From contig JAFGOG010000569.1 in assembly GCA_016926595.1 (NCBI GenBank), forward strand, positions 1 to 49,162: a stretch of 49,162 bases of DNA, written 5' to 3'. Shown piece after piece: positions 32,438 through 40,998 of this stretch. The position numbers were made by a program, and so were the translations under genes. The stretch is from Anaerolineae bacterium. GTDB lineage: Bacteria; Chloroflexota; Anaerolineae; JAAYZQ01. The notes under the pieces are model-generated. The model had not been told where the DNA came from, searched no databases, and was given only the letters and a program-made list of their open reading frames with translations. Each line of letters starts with the position of its first letter. Position 1 is the stretch's first letter.

Positions 32438-33883
32438 CTACAAAACCCGGAAGGCGACGGCGCAGGCGCCGGCAATGTCCTGGGGCAGCGCCACGCTCAG
32501 ATCCGCGCCCTCCTGCGCCCAGGCCAGGGGCTCGGCGCGGCCCAGCATGTGGATCGTCGCCCCCTCCTCGACCACCAGGTCGCGAATCATCAGCCGTTCC
32601 CCCTGCGGCACGCCGAGCACGGTCGCGTACAAGGTATCGCCCTTGGCCGTAAAGCGGACGGGCAGGCCATCACCGGTCGTGCCCTCCGCCCGGCGCCAGG
32701 GCCGCGTGCACAAGATCGCCTCCCCATTCACGTCCAGCCACGCGCCCAGACCCAGCAGCCGCTCGACTTGCAGGTCGGGGATGCGTCCGTCGGCCATCGG
32801 CCCGACGTTGAGCAGCAGGTTGCCGTTCTTGCTGACGATGTCGACAAAAGTATGGATCAGGTCGACCACGGCGATGTGATGTTCGGCCGTTTCCGTCTGG
32901 TTGTAGCCAAAGGAGCGGCCCAGGCCGCGGCAGCACTCCCACTTGGTTTCCTTGATCTCGGCAAACGTGGCGTACTCGGGCGTGCGAAAGTCGTAATGGG
33001 CGTTGGTGGGCAGCTCGCCCGGCATGCCGCTTCTAGCCATCATGCGGTTGATGACCCACTCGAGCAGTTGGCGGACCGGCCAGAGCCGGATCAGCCTACG
33101 GAACGATTTGGACGTCTTACTCCACCGATCGTTGACCACGCCCTGTGGTATTTTGTTGTAATAATAGGCCATCACCCCGTCCGAGTCGCCGTCGGGCGGA
33201 TAGCCGATGTCGTTCCACAGCACCGACGGCGCGATCGTGTCGATCAACTCGTGGAAGTGGGCGTCGACGTAGCGGGCGTAGGCGGGATCGGTCGGGCCGT
33301 TGTCGAGCATGCTCACGATGCCATCGATGGGCTTGGCGGTAAAGCTCCAGTCGAGCGCGCCGGAGTAGTACACCCCCATACGCATCGCCCTGGCCCTCAC
33401 CGCCGCAGCAAGCTCGCCCACGATGTCCCGGGCGGCGCAGTAACCGGGCTTGTTGGGGTTGGGCGTCTTGCTGGGCCACAACAGGAACCCGTCGTGGTGC
33501 TTGGTGGTCAACACCACGTACCGTGCGCCCACCCGGGCAAAGAGGTCCGCCATCTGGCCTGGATCCCAACTGGCGATCTGGGCGTTGAACATGGGCACAA
33601 ACTCGTCGTACGCAAAAGTGGGGCCGTACGTCCGTTCGTGGTAAGCGCGGTACGGCTCACCGGCGACGCGCAGCGAGTTGAGATACCATTCGGCATAGGG
33701 ATTGTGCGCAAAGTGAAAGCGCCCGCCCCGTTTCATCGTCTCGTTGACATCGCCGTATTCCGTCGGCGCGTAGGCGGGCACGGAATACAAGCCCCAATGG
33801 ACAAAGATGCCCAGCTTGGCGTCGTGGTACCACGCCGGGACCTGGTGCTGGCTCAAGGATGCTTTGTTGGCGTCAAACTGCAT
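32438..33883 (-). CDS. Alpha-L-fucosidase (GH29)
   Basis: 481 residues, beginning with the GH29 hallmark 'PAWYHDAKLGIFVHWGLYSVPAYAPTEY', then 'YVVLTTKHHDGFLLWPS' and 'VLWNDIGYP'. The Asp in the last motif corresponds to the GH29 nucleophile. No signal peptide is visible, so it may be cytoplasmic. It would release terminal alpha-L-fucose by a retaining mechanism. ATG 33883 follows AGGAGGAGG on the minus strand. Upstream lies a strong hairpin after glgP. With the sulfatase and heparinase-like genes further along, it fits use of fucosylated or sulfated glycans. Confidence 0.9.
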   Translation of the reverse strand: MQFDANKASLSQHQVPAWYHDAKLGIFVHWGLYSVPAYAPTEYGDVNETMKRGGRFHFAHNPYAEWYLNSLRVAGEPYRAYHERTYGPTFAYDEFVPMFNAQIASWDPGQMADLFARVGARYVVLTTKHHDGFLLWPSKTPNPNKPGYCAARDIVGELAAAVRARAMRMGVYYSGALDWSFTAKPIDGIVSMLDNGPTDPAYARYVDAHFHELIDTIAPSVLWNDIGYPPDGDSDGVMAYYYNKIPQGVVNDRWSKTSKSFRRLIRLWPVRQLLEWVINRMMARSGMPGELPTNAHYDFRTPEYATFAEIKETKWECCRGLGRSFGYNQTETAEHHIAVVDLIHTFVDIVSKNGNLLLNVGPMADGRIPDLQVERLLGLGAWLDVNGEAILCTRPWRRAEGTTGDGLPVRFTAKGDTLYATVLGVPQGERLMIRDLVVEEGATIHMLGRAEPLAWAQEGADLSVALPQDIAGACAVAFRVL

Positions 33884-33912
33884 CGACTGCTACCCTCCTC
33901 CTGACATAATAG

Positions 33913-33950
33913 GGTGTATGTTGTGCGCCAAGCCGCGCACAACATACACC
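33913..33950 (-). terminator. Perfect 15-bp hairpin between glgP and the fucosidase gene
   Basis: ggtgtatgttgtgcg (33913-33927) pairs fully with cgcacaacatacacc (33936-33950) around an 8-base loop. It starts 3 bases after the glgP stop. There is no T-tract on the minus strand, so it may end or stabilise the glgP transcript, or be a protein-binding site. Confidence 0.6.
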
Positions 33951-33952
33951 TG

Positions 33953-36445
33953 CTACAAACTGACCTCCAGCGGCGTGGCGTGCCAGATGTCGGCATTGTA
34001 CTGGCGGATGGTGCGGTCGGATGAGAAAAAGCCGCAGCGCGCCACGTTGAGGATCGATTTGTGCGTCCAGGCCTCGACGTCCCGGTAGGCGCGGTCCACC
34101 CTGTCCTGGCAGGCGATATACGAAGCATAGTCGGCCAACAGCAGGTACTCGTCGTGATCCAACAGTGAATTCACCAGCGGCCAGAACAACGCCGGATCGC
34201 CGGGCGCGCCGGAGACGATCCAATCGATGGCCCGCTTGAGCTCGGCGTTGCCGTGATAGGCCGCCCGCGGGTCGAATCCCTCATGCTTGAGCGCCATCAC
34301 CTGCGGCGTGGTCAGCCCAAACAGGAAAAAGTTGGCGCCGCCCACCTGCTCGCGGATCTCGATGTTAGCCCCGTCCAGCGTGCCGATGGTCAGCGCGCCG
34401 TTGAGGGCGAATTTCATGTTGCCGGTGCCCGAAGCCTCCTTGCCCGCCAGCGAGATCTGCTCGGACAGGTCGGCCGCCGGGTAGATGCGCTCGCCGAGGG
34501 TGACGTTAAAGTTAGGCAGGTAGGCGACCTTGAGCCGCCCGTTGACCGCCGGGTCGCCGTTGATCACGTCGGCCAGCGAGTTGATCAGCTTGATGATCAG
34601 CTTGGCCATGTGGTAACCGGGCGCGGCCTTGGCGCCAAAGATAAACGTGCGCGGCACGAACTCTAACGCCGGGTCGGCCTTGAGCCGCTGGTAGAGAGTG
34701 ATGATGTGCAGCGCCTTGAGCAGCTGGCGCTTGTACTCGTGCAGACGTTTAACCATCACGTCGAACATCGAGTCGGGATCGACCTGCACCCCCAGACACG
34801 ACTCGATCGTGGCCGCCAGGTCGACCTTGTTCTGGCGCTTGACCGCACGCCAGGCCTGGCGGAACTCGGCCTGCCCGGCGTACGGTTCTAGCTCGCGCAG
34901 CCGTTCCAGGTCGTTCAGCCAGCCGGGGCCGATTGTGGCGTCGATCAGGTCGGACAGGCGCGGGTTGGCGAGCTTGATCCAGCGCCGCGGGGTGACGCCG
35001 TTGGTCTTGTTGTTGAATTTGCGCGGCCACGTTGAGTAAAAATCGCGCAGGGTATGCTCGGTGAGCAGTTGGCTCTGCAGCTCGGCCACGCCGTTGATCG
35101 AAAAACACCCCACCGCGGCCAGGCGGGCCATATAGACCTGCTTATCCGATTCGCCCTCGACGATCGACATGCGGCGCACGCGCTCCTCGTCGCCGGGGTA
35201 CCTCTTGCGCACCTCATCGAGAAAGCGGCGGTTGATCTCGTAAATGATCTCCAGGTGGCGGGGCAGCAGCCGCTCAAACAGGCTCACCGGCCAGCGCTCC
35301 AATGCCTCGGGCAGCAGGGTGTGGCAGGTATAGGCAAAGAGGCGAGTGGTGACGTCCCAGGCCTCGTCCCAACCGAGCCCGTGCACATCCATAGCCAGGC
35401 GCATCAACTCGGGGATGGCGATCACCGGGTGGGTGTCGTTGAGCTGGATGACCGCCTTGTCGGGGAATTCGCGCCATCCCTGGTTGAACTGCATGATGCG
35501 GCTGACGATCGTCGCCAGCGAGCAGGCCACGAAAAAATACTGCTGCTTGAGGCGCAGTTCCTTGCCCTGGGGGGTGTTGTCGTTGGGGTAGAGCACCTTG
35601 GAGATGTTCTCGGAGGCCGTCTTTTGCTCCACCGCACGGGCATAGTCACCCACGTCAAACAGGCGGAAATCGAACTCTTTGCTGGCCCTGGCCCGCCACA
35701 GGCGCAGCAGGTTGACCGAACCGGTGTTGTAGCCGGGGACGAGCATATGGCACGGCTCGCCCAGCACCATCTGCGCCGGGATCCAGCGCACGCGGAAATG
35801 CCCGTCGGGGTCGGTGAGGTACTCGGTGTGCCCGCCAAAGCCGACCTCGACCATGTCATCGGGCTGGCGAAATTCCCACCAGTCATTGCCATAAAAGAGC
35901 CACTCGTCGGGGCTCTCGACCTGCCAGCCGTCCTGGAACGACTGCTTGAAAATGCCAAACTCGTAGCGGATGCCATAGCTGATCGCCGGGATATTCAGCG
36001 TGGCCATCGAGTCCATAAAGCAGGCAGCCAGCCGCCCCAGGCCGCCGTTGCCCAGGCCGGGCTCGGTCTCCAGGGCGATCAGGTCGTCCAGGTCGATGTC
36101 CCACTCGGCCAGCGCCTGGCGAGCCAGGTCGGCCAGCCCGCTGTACAGCAGGTTCTGTTCGATCTGGTTCCCCGGCAGGTACTCGGCGGACAAATAGTAG
36201 ACAAACTTGGGGCGGTTTCTATAATATGTATCGACCGTCTTGTGCCAGCGGGCCACCAGTTGATCGCGCACCGTGTAGGCCAACGCCACGTAGAGGTCGT
36301 GCAGGCTGGCGGTGTAGATAGCCTGCCCCCGCGTGTAATAGAGGTTGTCGGCCAACGCCTGCTTGAGCTCGGCAACCGTCTTGACGGTGTGCGTGGTCAC
36401 CTGCTGATCGTACAATGGCCGCATTTCATCATGTTGGTTGTCCAT
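33953..36445 (-). CDS. glgP: Glycogen/alpha-glucan phosphorylase (GT35)
   Basis: 830 residues, the usual length. It has '[18 protein letters not shown]', '[20 protein letters not shown]', '[16 protein letters not shown]', 'NGVTPRRW', '[17 protein letters not shown]' and the PLP-lysine region '[20 protein letters not shown]' followed by '[13 protein letters not shown]'. It releases glucose-1-phosphate from stored alpha-glucan in the cytoplasm. Start at ATG 36445 after GGGAGG. A promoter is placed at 36503-36531. It is probably a single-gene unit ended by the hairpin at 33913-33950. Confidence 0.96.
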   Translation of the reverse strand: MDNQHDEMRPLYDQQVTTHTVKTVAELKQALADNLYYTRGQAIYTASLHDLYVALAYTVRDQLVARWHKTVDTYYRNRPKFVYYLSAEYLPGNQIEQNLLYSGLADLARQALAEWDIDLDDLIALETEPGLGNGGLGRLAACFMDSMATLNIPAISYGIRYEFGIFKQSFQDGWQVESPDEWLFYGNDWWEFRQPDDMVEVGFGGHTEYLTDPDGHFRVRWIPAQMVLGEPCHMLVPGYNTGSVNLLRLWRARASKEFDFRLFDVGDYARAVEQKTASENISKVLYPNDNTPQGKELRLKQQYFFVACSLATIVSRIMQFNQGWREFPDKAVIQLNDTHPVIAIPELMRLAMDVHGLGWDEAWDVTTRLFAYTCHTLLPEALERWPVSLFERLLPRHLEIIYEINRRFLDEVRKRYPGDEERVRRMSIVEGESDKQVYMARLAAVGCFSINGVAELQSQLLTEHTLRDFYSTWPRKFNNKTNGVTPRRWIKLANPRLSDLIDATIGPGWLNDLERLRELEPYAGQAEFRQAWRAVKRQNKVDLAATIESCLGVQVDPDSMFDVMVKRLHEYKRQLLKALHIITLYQRLKADPALEFVPRTFIFGAKAAPGYHMAKLIIKLINSLADVINGDPAVNGRLKVAYLPNFNVTLGERIYPAADLSEQISLAGKEASGTGNMKFALNGALTIGTLDGANIEIREQVGGANFFLFGLTTPQVMALKHEGFDPRAAYHGNAELKRAIDWIVSGAPGDPALFWPLVNSLLDHDEYLLLADYASYIACQDRVDRAYRDVEAWTHKSILNVARCGFFSSDRTIRQYNADIWHATPLEVSL

Positions 36446-36502
36446 CGGCGTCCTCCCTTCCCAGATCGGTATGGCAACGGATGATAGTGTTCTGCTGCCT
36501 TT

Positions 36503-36531
36503 ATTGTACTATAGAGTGGGGAAGGTGACAA
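36503..36531 (-). promoter_or_regulatory. Promoter of glgP
   Basis: On the minus strand TTGTCA (36526-36531), 17 bases, TACAAT (36503-36508). The leader to ATG 36445 would be about 50 bases. Confidence 0.6.
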
Positions 36532-36546
36532 CCGCGAGGCAAGTCG

Positions 36547-36670
36547 ACACGACACGGACTTGGACACGGATACACGGATGGGTTCGCGTAAGGATAGCTA
36601 GCCTGGGCCTTGCCAGCCCCCTATCGGCGGCTAGAGATCAGCCGTGTATCCGTGCTTTCCGTGTCGTGCT
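36547..36670. repeat. Foldback element with cacggatacacgg arms
   Basis: The arm 36548-36577 (cacgacacgg...cacggatacacgg) is the inverted match of 36642-36668, with a 3-base length difference. Inside, gatagctagcc and ggctagagatc form a second, nested inverted pair. The element fills the gap between glgP and the stop codon of the restriction-methyltransferase gene. Confidence 0.75.
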
Positions 36671-39471
36671 CACTCTCCCGCCCGCTCCAAATTCAGCGCC
36701 AGCAGCCGTTCCAGGATCTCGTCGTCGCCGAGGTCGTGCGGCCAGCCATAGGCATCCAGCACGGCCTCGTCGAGCTTGCGGTGGGCCAGGTCGAGCCAGG
36801 TGGGGCGCTGGTTGTACAGGTTGGTGAGGGTGCGCCTGTTGAGCTCTTTTTCCGTCGCCCCTTCGGGGTTGAGCCAGCGACCGCGCTTTTCGACCAGTTC
36901 CCTGGCCGCCTGGGCGATGGCCTGGACACGGGGATCGCCGTTTGGTTCCTGACCAGGGGGCCAGGGGAAGGGGAAGGTTTCGAAAGTCATTGTCTGGGAA
37001 TAGCGAAAGCCGCTTTCGACTTCGCGTAACTGGGTACCTGTGGCACGCGCCCATAGCTCGTGAACTCTTGAGTGAAGTACACCCAGAAAATAGTCCTGTT
37101 CACTAGCAATAGCAACTACAGCGCTATCAGGCAGAACCTGAACATCTTGCCAAACAAATAGTCGATGCTTTGAAACACGGGGAGTAGCAATGTATCTGTA
37201 CAGTGGCCTGAAAGCATCTCTCATTTCTGGACGCGGGCGCTGATGCAACCACCATAGGGATGTGGTCCGTGATTCAGAGTTGCTTTCTTCGCGGGATTCC
37301 TTGATCATCTGTCGAACGTACTCAAAAGGTGCTTCGTACAATGCAGCCTCTTCTTCTGGCATATCTACGCCAAAGTCTATGACATACATTCCACGATTTC
37401 GTCCCGTAAGGTCTGAGCCATTGATCCAGGGCCGAATCACCGCCGAATTTGGTCTTCCGTTTGGATTTCCCTTCTGCTGTAACATTCGCTGAGCCAAGTC
37501 GTTTGGAATGTCAAAACATCCTCCCTTTTGAGTGCCTATGAATGCCAAACCAAAGTTTTCGTGCAGATTTTGTGCTTTAGTCACGTCAGCAATTGCTGTC
37601 AAATTAGCATTGACCCTACCTACCGGCTCATTATCCAGTATACGAGTCGTTTCTGTGCCGCCATCAAAGCCGATCATCGAAACATGAACGATTGCGCCTC
37701 CAAGTATCCAATCACGATCAGATTGTGCCCAGAAGATGTCACCGCTCTGTTTGATACGTTCCAGTACAGTACGATTTGCCCCTCCACGAATACTTTGTGT
37801 TGCAAGTAACCCAGCTCGTTTTGCCAGTCCCGCTTGGATCATCGCGCGTGCTTTTTCAAACCAGTAACAAACCAAGTCACTTTGGCCTGGAAGGCGATCA
37901 CTGTAGAGTCTACGCAGATCATCTACATACTTATCTCCCAATTCCGCTCGCATTTTCTTGTCGCCCAAAAACGGTGGATTGCCAATGATCACATCCGCCT
38001 GTGGCCACTCCGGTTCCACCGGCTTCCCGTCCTCATCATAAGCCAGGATGGCATCCATCCGCAGGATGTTCTTTAACGGCTTGAGGATCGGCTCGGCCGG
38101 CGTGCCATAGCCGTTGTCGTGCAGCCACTGGATGGTGCCGATCCAGATGGTAGCCTGGGCCAATTCGTGGGCGTACTCGTTGATCTCGATGCCGTGCAAC
38201 TGCTCGGGCGAGGGCGCCAGGCCGGGCAGGTGCATCATCCGCGGCAGCCCCAGGTCGGCGGCCAGCACGGCAACCTCCTTCCACAGGTTGAGCAGCAGCA
38301 GCAGCGCCAGGTATAAAAAGTTGCCGCTGCCACAGGCCGCGTCGAGCACCTGCACCTGGGCGATCTCGTGCGCAAACTCGTTGAGCAGCGCGATCAGCTC
38401 GTTTTGACGGTTGTGGCGCGTCCGCGTCGTCGTCGCTTCGTCGCGTTGGCGGGCCAGCTTGATCGCCCGGGCCTTGATCTCGTCCCAGCGGCGGCGCAAG
38501 GGGGCCATCAACACCGGCTCGACGATCAGCAGGATGTCCTCTTTGCTGGTATAGTGCGCGCCCAACTGCGAGCGCTTGGCCGGGTCGAGGCTGCGCTCGA
38601 ACAGCGTGCCAAAGATCGACGGCTCGATGGCCGCCCAGTCGAGGGTGCAGACGCTGTCCAGGATGTCCAGGCTGGCGCTGTCCAGGTCGATGACCGCGTC
38701 GTCGTCAAACAACGTGCCGTCAAAATGGGCGATCTGGTTGAACCCGAACCAGCCGCCGCCGGCCATGGCCTGAAAAAGCTGCCTGAGCTGGGCCGAAAAC
38801 GCCTTGCTGTCGCGGCGGGTGTGCTGGATGAGCTGGGTAAAAAGCGCCTTGGGCAGCAGGCCGATGTCCTCGGCAAAGAGGCAAAAGAGCAGGCGGATCA
38901 AAAAGTGGGCGGCCTGCTGCGGGTCGGCGCCGTAGCGGCGCAGCAGCTCGGCGATGCGGGCGAATTGGGAAGCGACCTCTTGCGTGACCTGCTCGGTGGT
39001 CTGGGGGGCGCGAAAGAGCTCGGGCTCGGTAAAGATGGCGCGAAGCTGGTCGACGCGCCGGGGGTCGAGCAGGTCGTCCAGGGCGATGGTGACCGTCTTT
39101 TTGATGGTGTTGGTAAAGTTGGTGTGGATGACGATCCGGTCGATGTCCGAGACAACGAGCAAGGGCGGGTTGAGCAAGGATTCGCGGTATTGGAGCAGTT
39201 GCTGGTAGGCCTGATCCAGGTCGGCATATTTGCCCTTGTATTCCCAGGCAAAGAAGCCCTTTTTCCACACGTCGGCCCAGCCCTGGCCGCCCGTTAGCTT
39301 GCTGGCCCCGGCCTCAAAGGCAAAGGTCTTGCCGGTGGGGTCGAATTCTGCCGGCGTAGGATGACCGACCAGTTGGCAAATGTCGATAAAGTGCTCCTGG
39401 GCGGCGGATCGCTCCTTGAGCGTGGCCCTGCTCCATTTGTGGACAAAATCCAGCGGCGTGATCGTGGGCAT
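36670..39471 (-). CDS. MmeI-like single-chain restriction endonuclease-methyltransferase
   Basis: 933 residues from ATG 39471; the open frame extends further but without family similarity. The N-terminal nuclease part has Asp67-x9-Glu77-x-Lys79, the spacing reported for MmeI. A helical connector follows, then the adenine-methyltransferase domain with 'DAACGSGNFLYLAL' (~376, SAM site) and 'NPPF' (~495, catalytic). The C-terminal ~350 residues should be the target-recognition domain. The length is close to MmeI (about 920 residues). One protein would both methylate and cut at a defined distance. The C-terminal part is much AT-richer than the rest (see findings). No separate specificity or methylase gene is needed or present. 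Confidence 0.87.
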   Translation of the reverse strand: MPTITPLDFVHKWSRATLKERSAAQEHFIDICQLVGHPTPAEFDPTGKTFAFEAGASKLTGGQGWADVWKKGFFAWEYKGKYADLDQAYQQLLQYRESLLNPPLLVVSDIDRIVIHTNFTNTIKKTVTIALDDLLDPRRVDQLRAIFTEPELFRAPQTTEQVTQEVASQFARIAELLRRYGADPQQAAHFLIRLLFCLFAEDIGLLPKALFTQLIQHTRRDSKAFSAQLRQLFQAMAGGGWFGFNQIAHFDGTLFDDDAVIDLDSASLDILDSVCTLDWAAIEPSIFGTLFERSLDPAKRSQLGAHYTSKEDILLIVEPVLMAPLRRRWDEIKARAIKLARQRDEATTTRTRHNRQNELIALLNEFAHEIAQVQVLDAACGSGNFLYLALLLLLNLWKEVAVLAADLGLPRMMHLPGLAPSPEQLHGIEINEYAHELAQATIWIGTIQWLHDNGYGTPAEPILKPLKNILRMDAILAYDEDGKPVEPEWPQADVIIGNPPFLGDKKMRAELGDKYVDDLRRLYSDRLPGQSDLVCYWFEKARAMIQAGLAKRAGLLATQSIRGGANRTVLERIKQSGDIFWAQSDRDWILGGAIVHVSMIGFDGGTETTRILDNEPVGRVNANLTAIADVTKAQNLHENFGLAFIGTQKGGCFDIPNDLAQRMLQQKGNPNGRPNSAVIRPWINGSDLTGRNRGMYVIDFGVDMPEEEAALYEAPFEYVRQMIKESREESNSESRTTSLWWLHQRPRPEMRDAFRPLYRYIATPRVSKHRLFVWQDVQVLPDSAVVAIASEQDYFLGVLHSRVHELWARATGTQLREVESGFRYSQTMTFETFPFPWPPGQEPNGDPRVQAIAQAARELVEKRGRWLNPEGATEKELNRRTLTNLYNQRPTWLDLAHRKLDEAVLDAYGWPHDLGDDEILERLLALNLERAGE

Positions 39472-39592
39472 GGATCTTCCTCTTGGGATCGTTCTCATGT
39501 CGACGCGGGAAAAGATCGGCGGGCGACTATGTCTCAGCATAGCACAAAGAAGCAGAGATGTCAAAGGAGAACGACTAGCGTGGTCGGCCAGG

Positions 39593-39673
39593 CCCTCACC
39601 CCCGCCCCTCTCCCAACCGCAAAACGCACGGTCGGGAGAGGGGAGCCAATTGTGTTCACCGGCAGGGTGAGGG
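39593..39673. repeat. Nested foldback element (ccctcaccc / gggtgaggg)
   Basis: The outer arms ccctcaccc (39593-39601) and gggtgaggg (39665-39673) enclose the inner arms cccctctccc (39605-39614) and gggagagggg (39634-39643). This C-rich/G-rich pattern is a widely dispersed non-coding repeat type. It sits between the two minus-strand DNA-processing genes, next to foldback copy C. Confidence 0.75.
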
Positions 39674-39701
39674 TGGACGCGCTACCCGGCGAATGGAAAA
39701 A

Positions 39702-39734
39702 GAAACCGGGTTTTTCCTGCAAAAACCCGGTTTC
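39702..39734. repeat. Dispersed foldback repeat, copy C
   Basis: gaaaccgggttttt (39702-39715) and aaaaacccggtttc (39721-39734), a perfect 14-bp stem with a 5-base loop, starting 3 bases after the radical-SAM stop. The stem ends in T/A-rich runs, so it can also act as a terminator. Confidence 0.85.
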
Positions 39735-39737
39735 TGA

Positions 39738-40892
39738 TCACACCAAAGCCATCTGGTAAGGCGGACGCCGGCCGTCGAGCAGGACAAAGGGGGCGGCGCG
39801 CTGGGGGACGGCGCCGACTTTTTTCAGATCGGCGAGCGTGCGCAGCCTGGCCTGCTGGCGCACTTGCATGATGCGCGTGGCCGAGCGTGGACCGACGCCG
39901 GGGACGCGCAGCAGTGTCTCCTCCGGCGCGCGGTTGACCTCGATCGGGAAGAACTCGGGGTGCATGGCGGCCCACATGCTCTTGGGATCCTGATCGCGCG
40001 GCAGGCAACCGTCCTGGTCAAAGACCAGCTCGTCATAGCCAAAGTGGTAAAGGCGGAACAAAAAGTCACACTGGTACAGGCGGTTCTCACGCCAGGCCGG
40101 GGTAAAGGGATGGCCCTCCAGCGGCGTGCCACGCACCGGCTGAAAGGCGCTGAAATAGGCGCGATGCAGGTGCACCTTGTCGTACAGGTGGCTCACCGTG
40201 TTCAGGATCTCACGGTCAGATTCGCCGGCTGCGCCCACCACGAACTGGGTGGTCTGCCCCGAGGGGGCCCAGCGCCCCCTACCCTTGGCCAGGAACTCGC
40301 CGGCCCAACGCATGGGGTTGAGGATCTCGTCGGGGATCTTGCTGGAGGCGATCTGGTTGAGCCGCTCGCGGTTGGGCGCCTCCAGGTTGACCGAAACGCG
40401 ATCGGCGATCTGCCCGGCGCGCTCGACCTGGTCGCGCGTGCAGCCGGGCAGCAGCTTGAGGTGGACGTAACCGCGGAACTGGTAACGCTGGCGGATGATC
40501 TCGACCGTCGCCAGCAGGCGATCCATGGTCCTCGCCCCGCCGTGGCAGATCCCCGAACTGAGGAACAGCCCCTGGACCAGCCGGCGCTGCACCATCTGGT
40601 CAAAGAGGCGCGCCAATTCGTCGGGCGCAAAGAGGGAGCGCGGGATGTCGTGGTCGCGGCGGTTGACGCAGTAGGCGCAGTTGTTTTCACAAACGTTGGT
40701 CTGCAGGACCTTGAGCAGGGCGATCCGCTTGCCATCGGGCATGACCGCCGGATAGATCCAGCGCCCCAGTTCGCCGCGCTTGCGCGCCGCGTCGGTGCCA
40801 CAGGCCTGCCCACAGACGTCGTACTGCGCCGCCCGGCCCAACACTTCCACCTTTTCCCGCGCATCGGGTTGGACTCGAATCGCTACCGCCAT
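39738..40892 (-). CDS. Radical SAM protein of the putative DNA modification/repair type
   Basis: 384 residues from ATG 40892 (GGGGAG upstream); GTG 40907 is possible but less well placed. The radical-SAM cluster motif is Cys68-x3-Cys72-x2-Cys75 ('CENNCAYC'). Two further cysteines (Cys27, Cys31) lie ahead of it. The C-terminus has a helix-hairpin-helix DNA-binding motif, 'LLRVPGVGPRSATRIM'. This layout matches the family usually found beside a uracil-DNA-glycosylase-like partner, but no such gene is in the window. Its promoter carries an SOS-type box (40931-40944), which supports a DNA-damage role. The catalysed reaction is not known. Confidence 0.87.
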   Translation of the reverse strand: MAVAIRVQPDAREKVEVLGRAAQYDVCGQACGTDAARKRGELGRWIYPAVMPDGKRIALLKVLQTNVCENNCAYCVNRRDHDIPRSLFAPDELARLFDQMVQRRLVQGLFLSSGICHGGARTMDRLLATVEIIRQRYQFRGYVHLKLLPGCTRDQVERAGQIADRVSVNLEAPNRERLNQIASSKIPDEILNPMRWAGEFLAKGRGRWAPSGQTTQFVVGAAGESDREILNTVSHLYDKVHLHRAYFSAFQPVRGTPLEGHPFTPAWRENRLYQCDFLFRLYHFGYDELVFDQDGCLPRDQDPKSMWAAMHPEFFPIEVNRAPEETLLRVPGVGPRSATRIMQVRQQARLRTLADLKKVGAVPQRAAPFVLLDGRRPPYQMALV

Positions 40893-40924
40893 CGTTCGTC
40901 TCCCCACACTGCTGTTCTGACTCT

Positions 40925-40953
40925 ATTATACGAACAAATGTTCGATTTGTCAA
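40925..40953 (-). promoter_or_regulatory. Promoter of the radical SAM gene
   Basis: On the minus strand TTGACA (40948-40953), 17-base spacer, TATAAT (40925-40930), all consensus. The start of transcription would be near 40918. Confidence 0.88.
40931..40944. promoter_or_regulatory. SOS (LexA)-type operator inside the promoter
   Basis: CGAACAAATGTTCG is a 14-base palindrome apart from its central bases. It fits the GAAC-N4-GTTC box bound by LexA in Gram-positive-type SOS systems. It fills most of the -35/-10 spacer, so a bound repressor would block RNA polymerase. Confidence 0.75.
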
Positions 40954-40998
40954 GAACGAAAACAGAAACTCGGCGTTGCGCGACCGGGTCGCTATGGA

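Noticed and set aside
32549..33904. 451-residue plus-strand ORF opposite the fucosidase
   Set aside because: Shadow frame. GH29 motifs are on the minus strand.
35054..36484. 476-residue plus-strand ORF opposite glgP
   Set aside because: Shadow of the glycogen phosphorylase coding frame.
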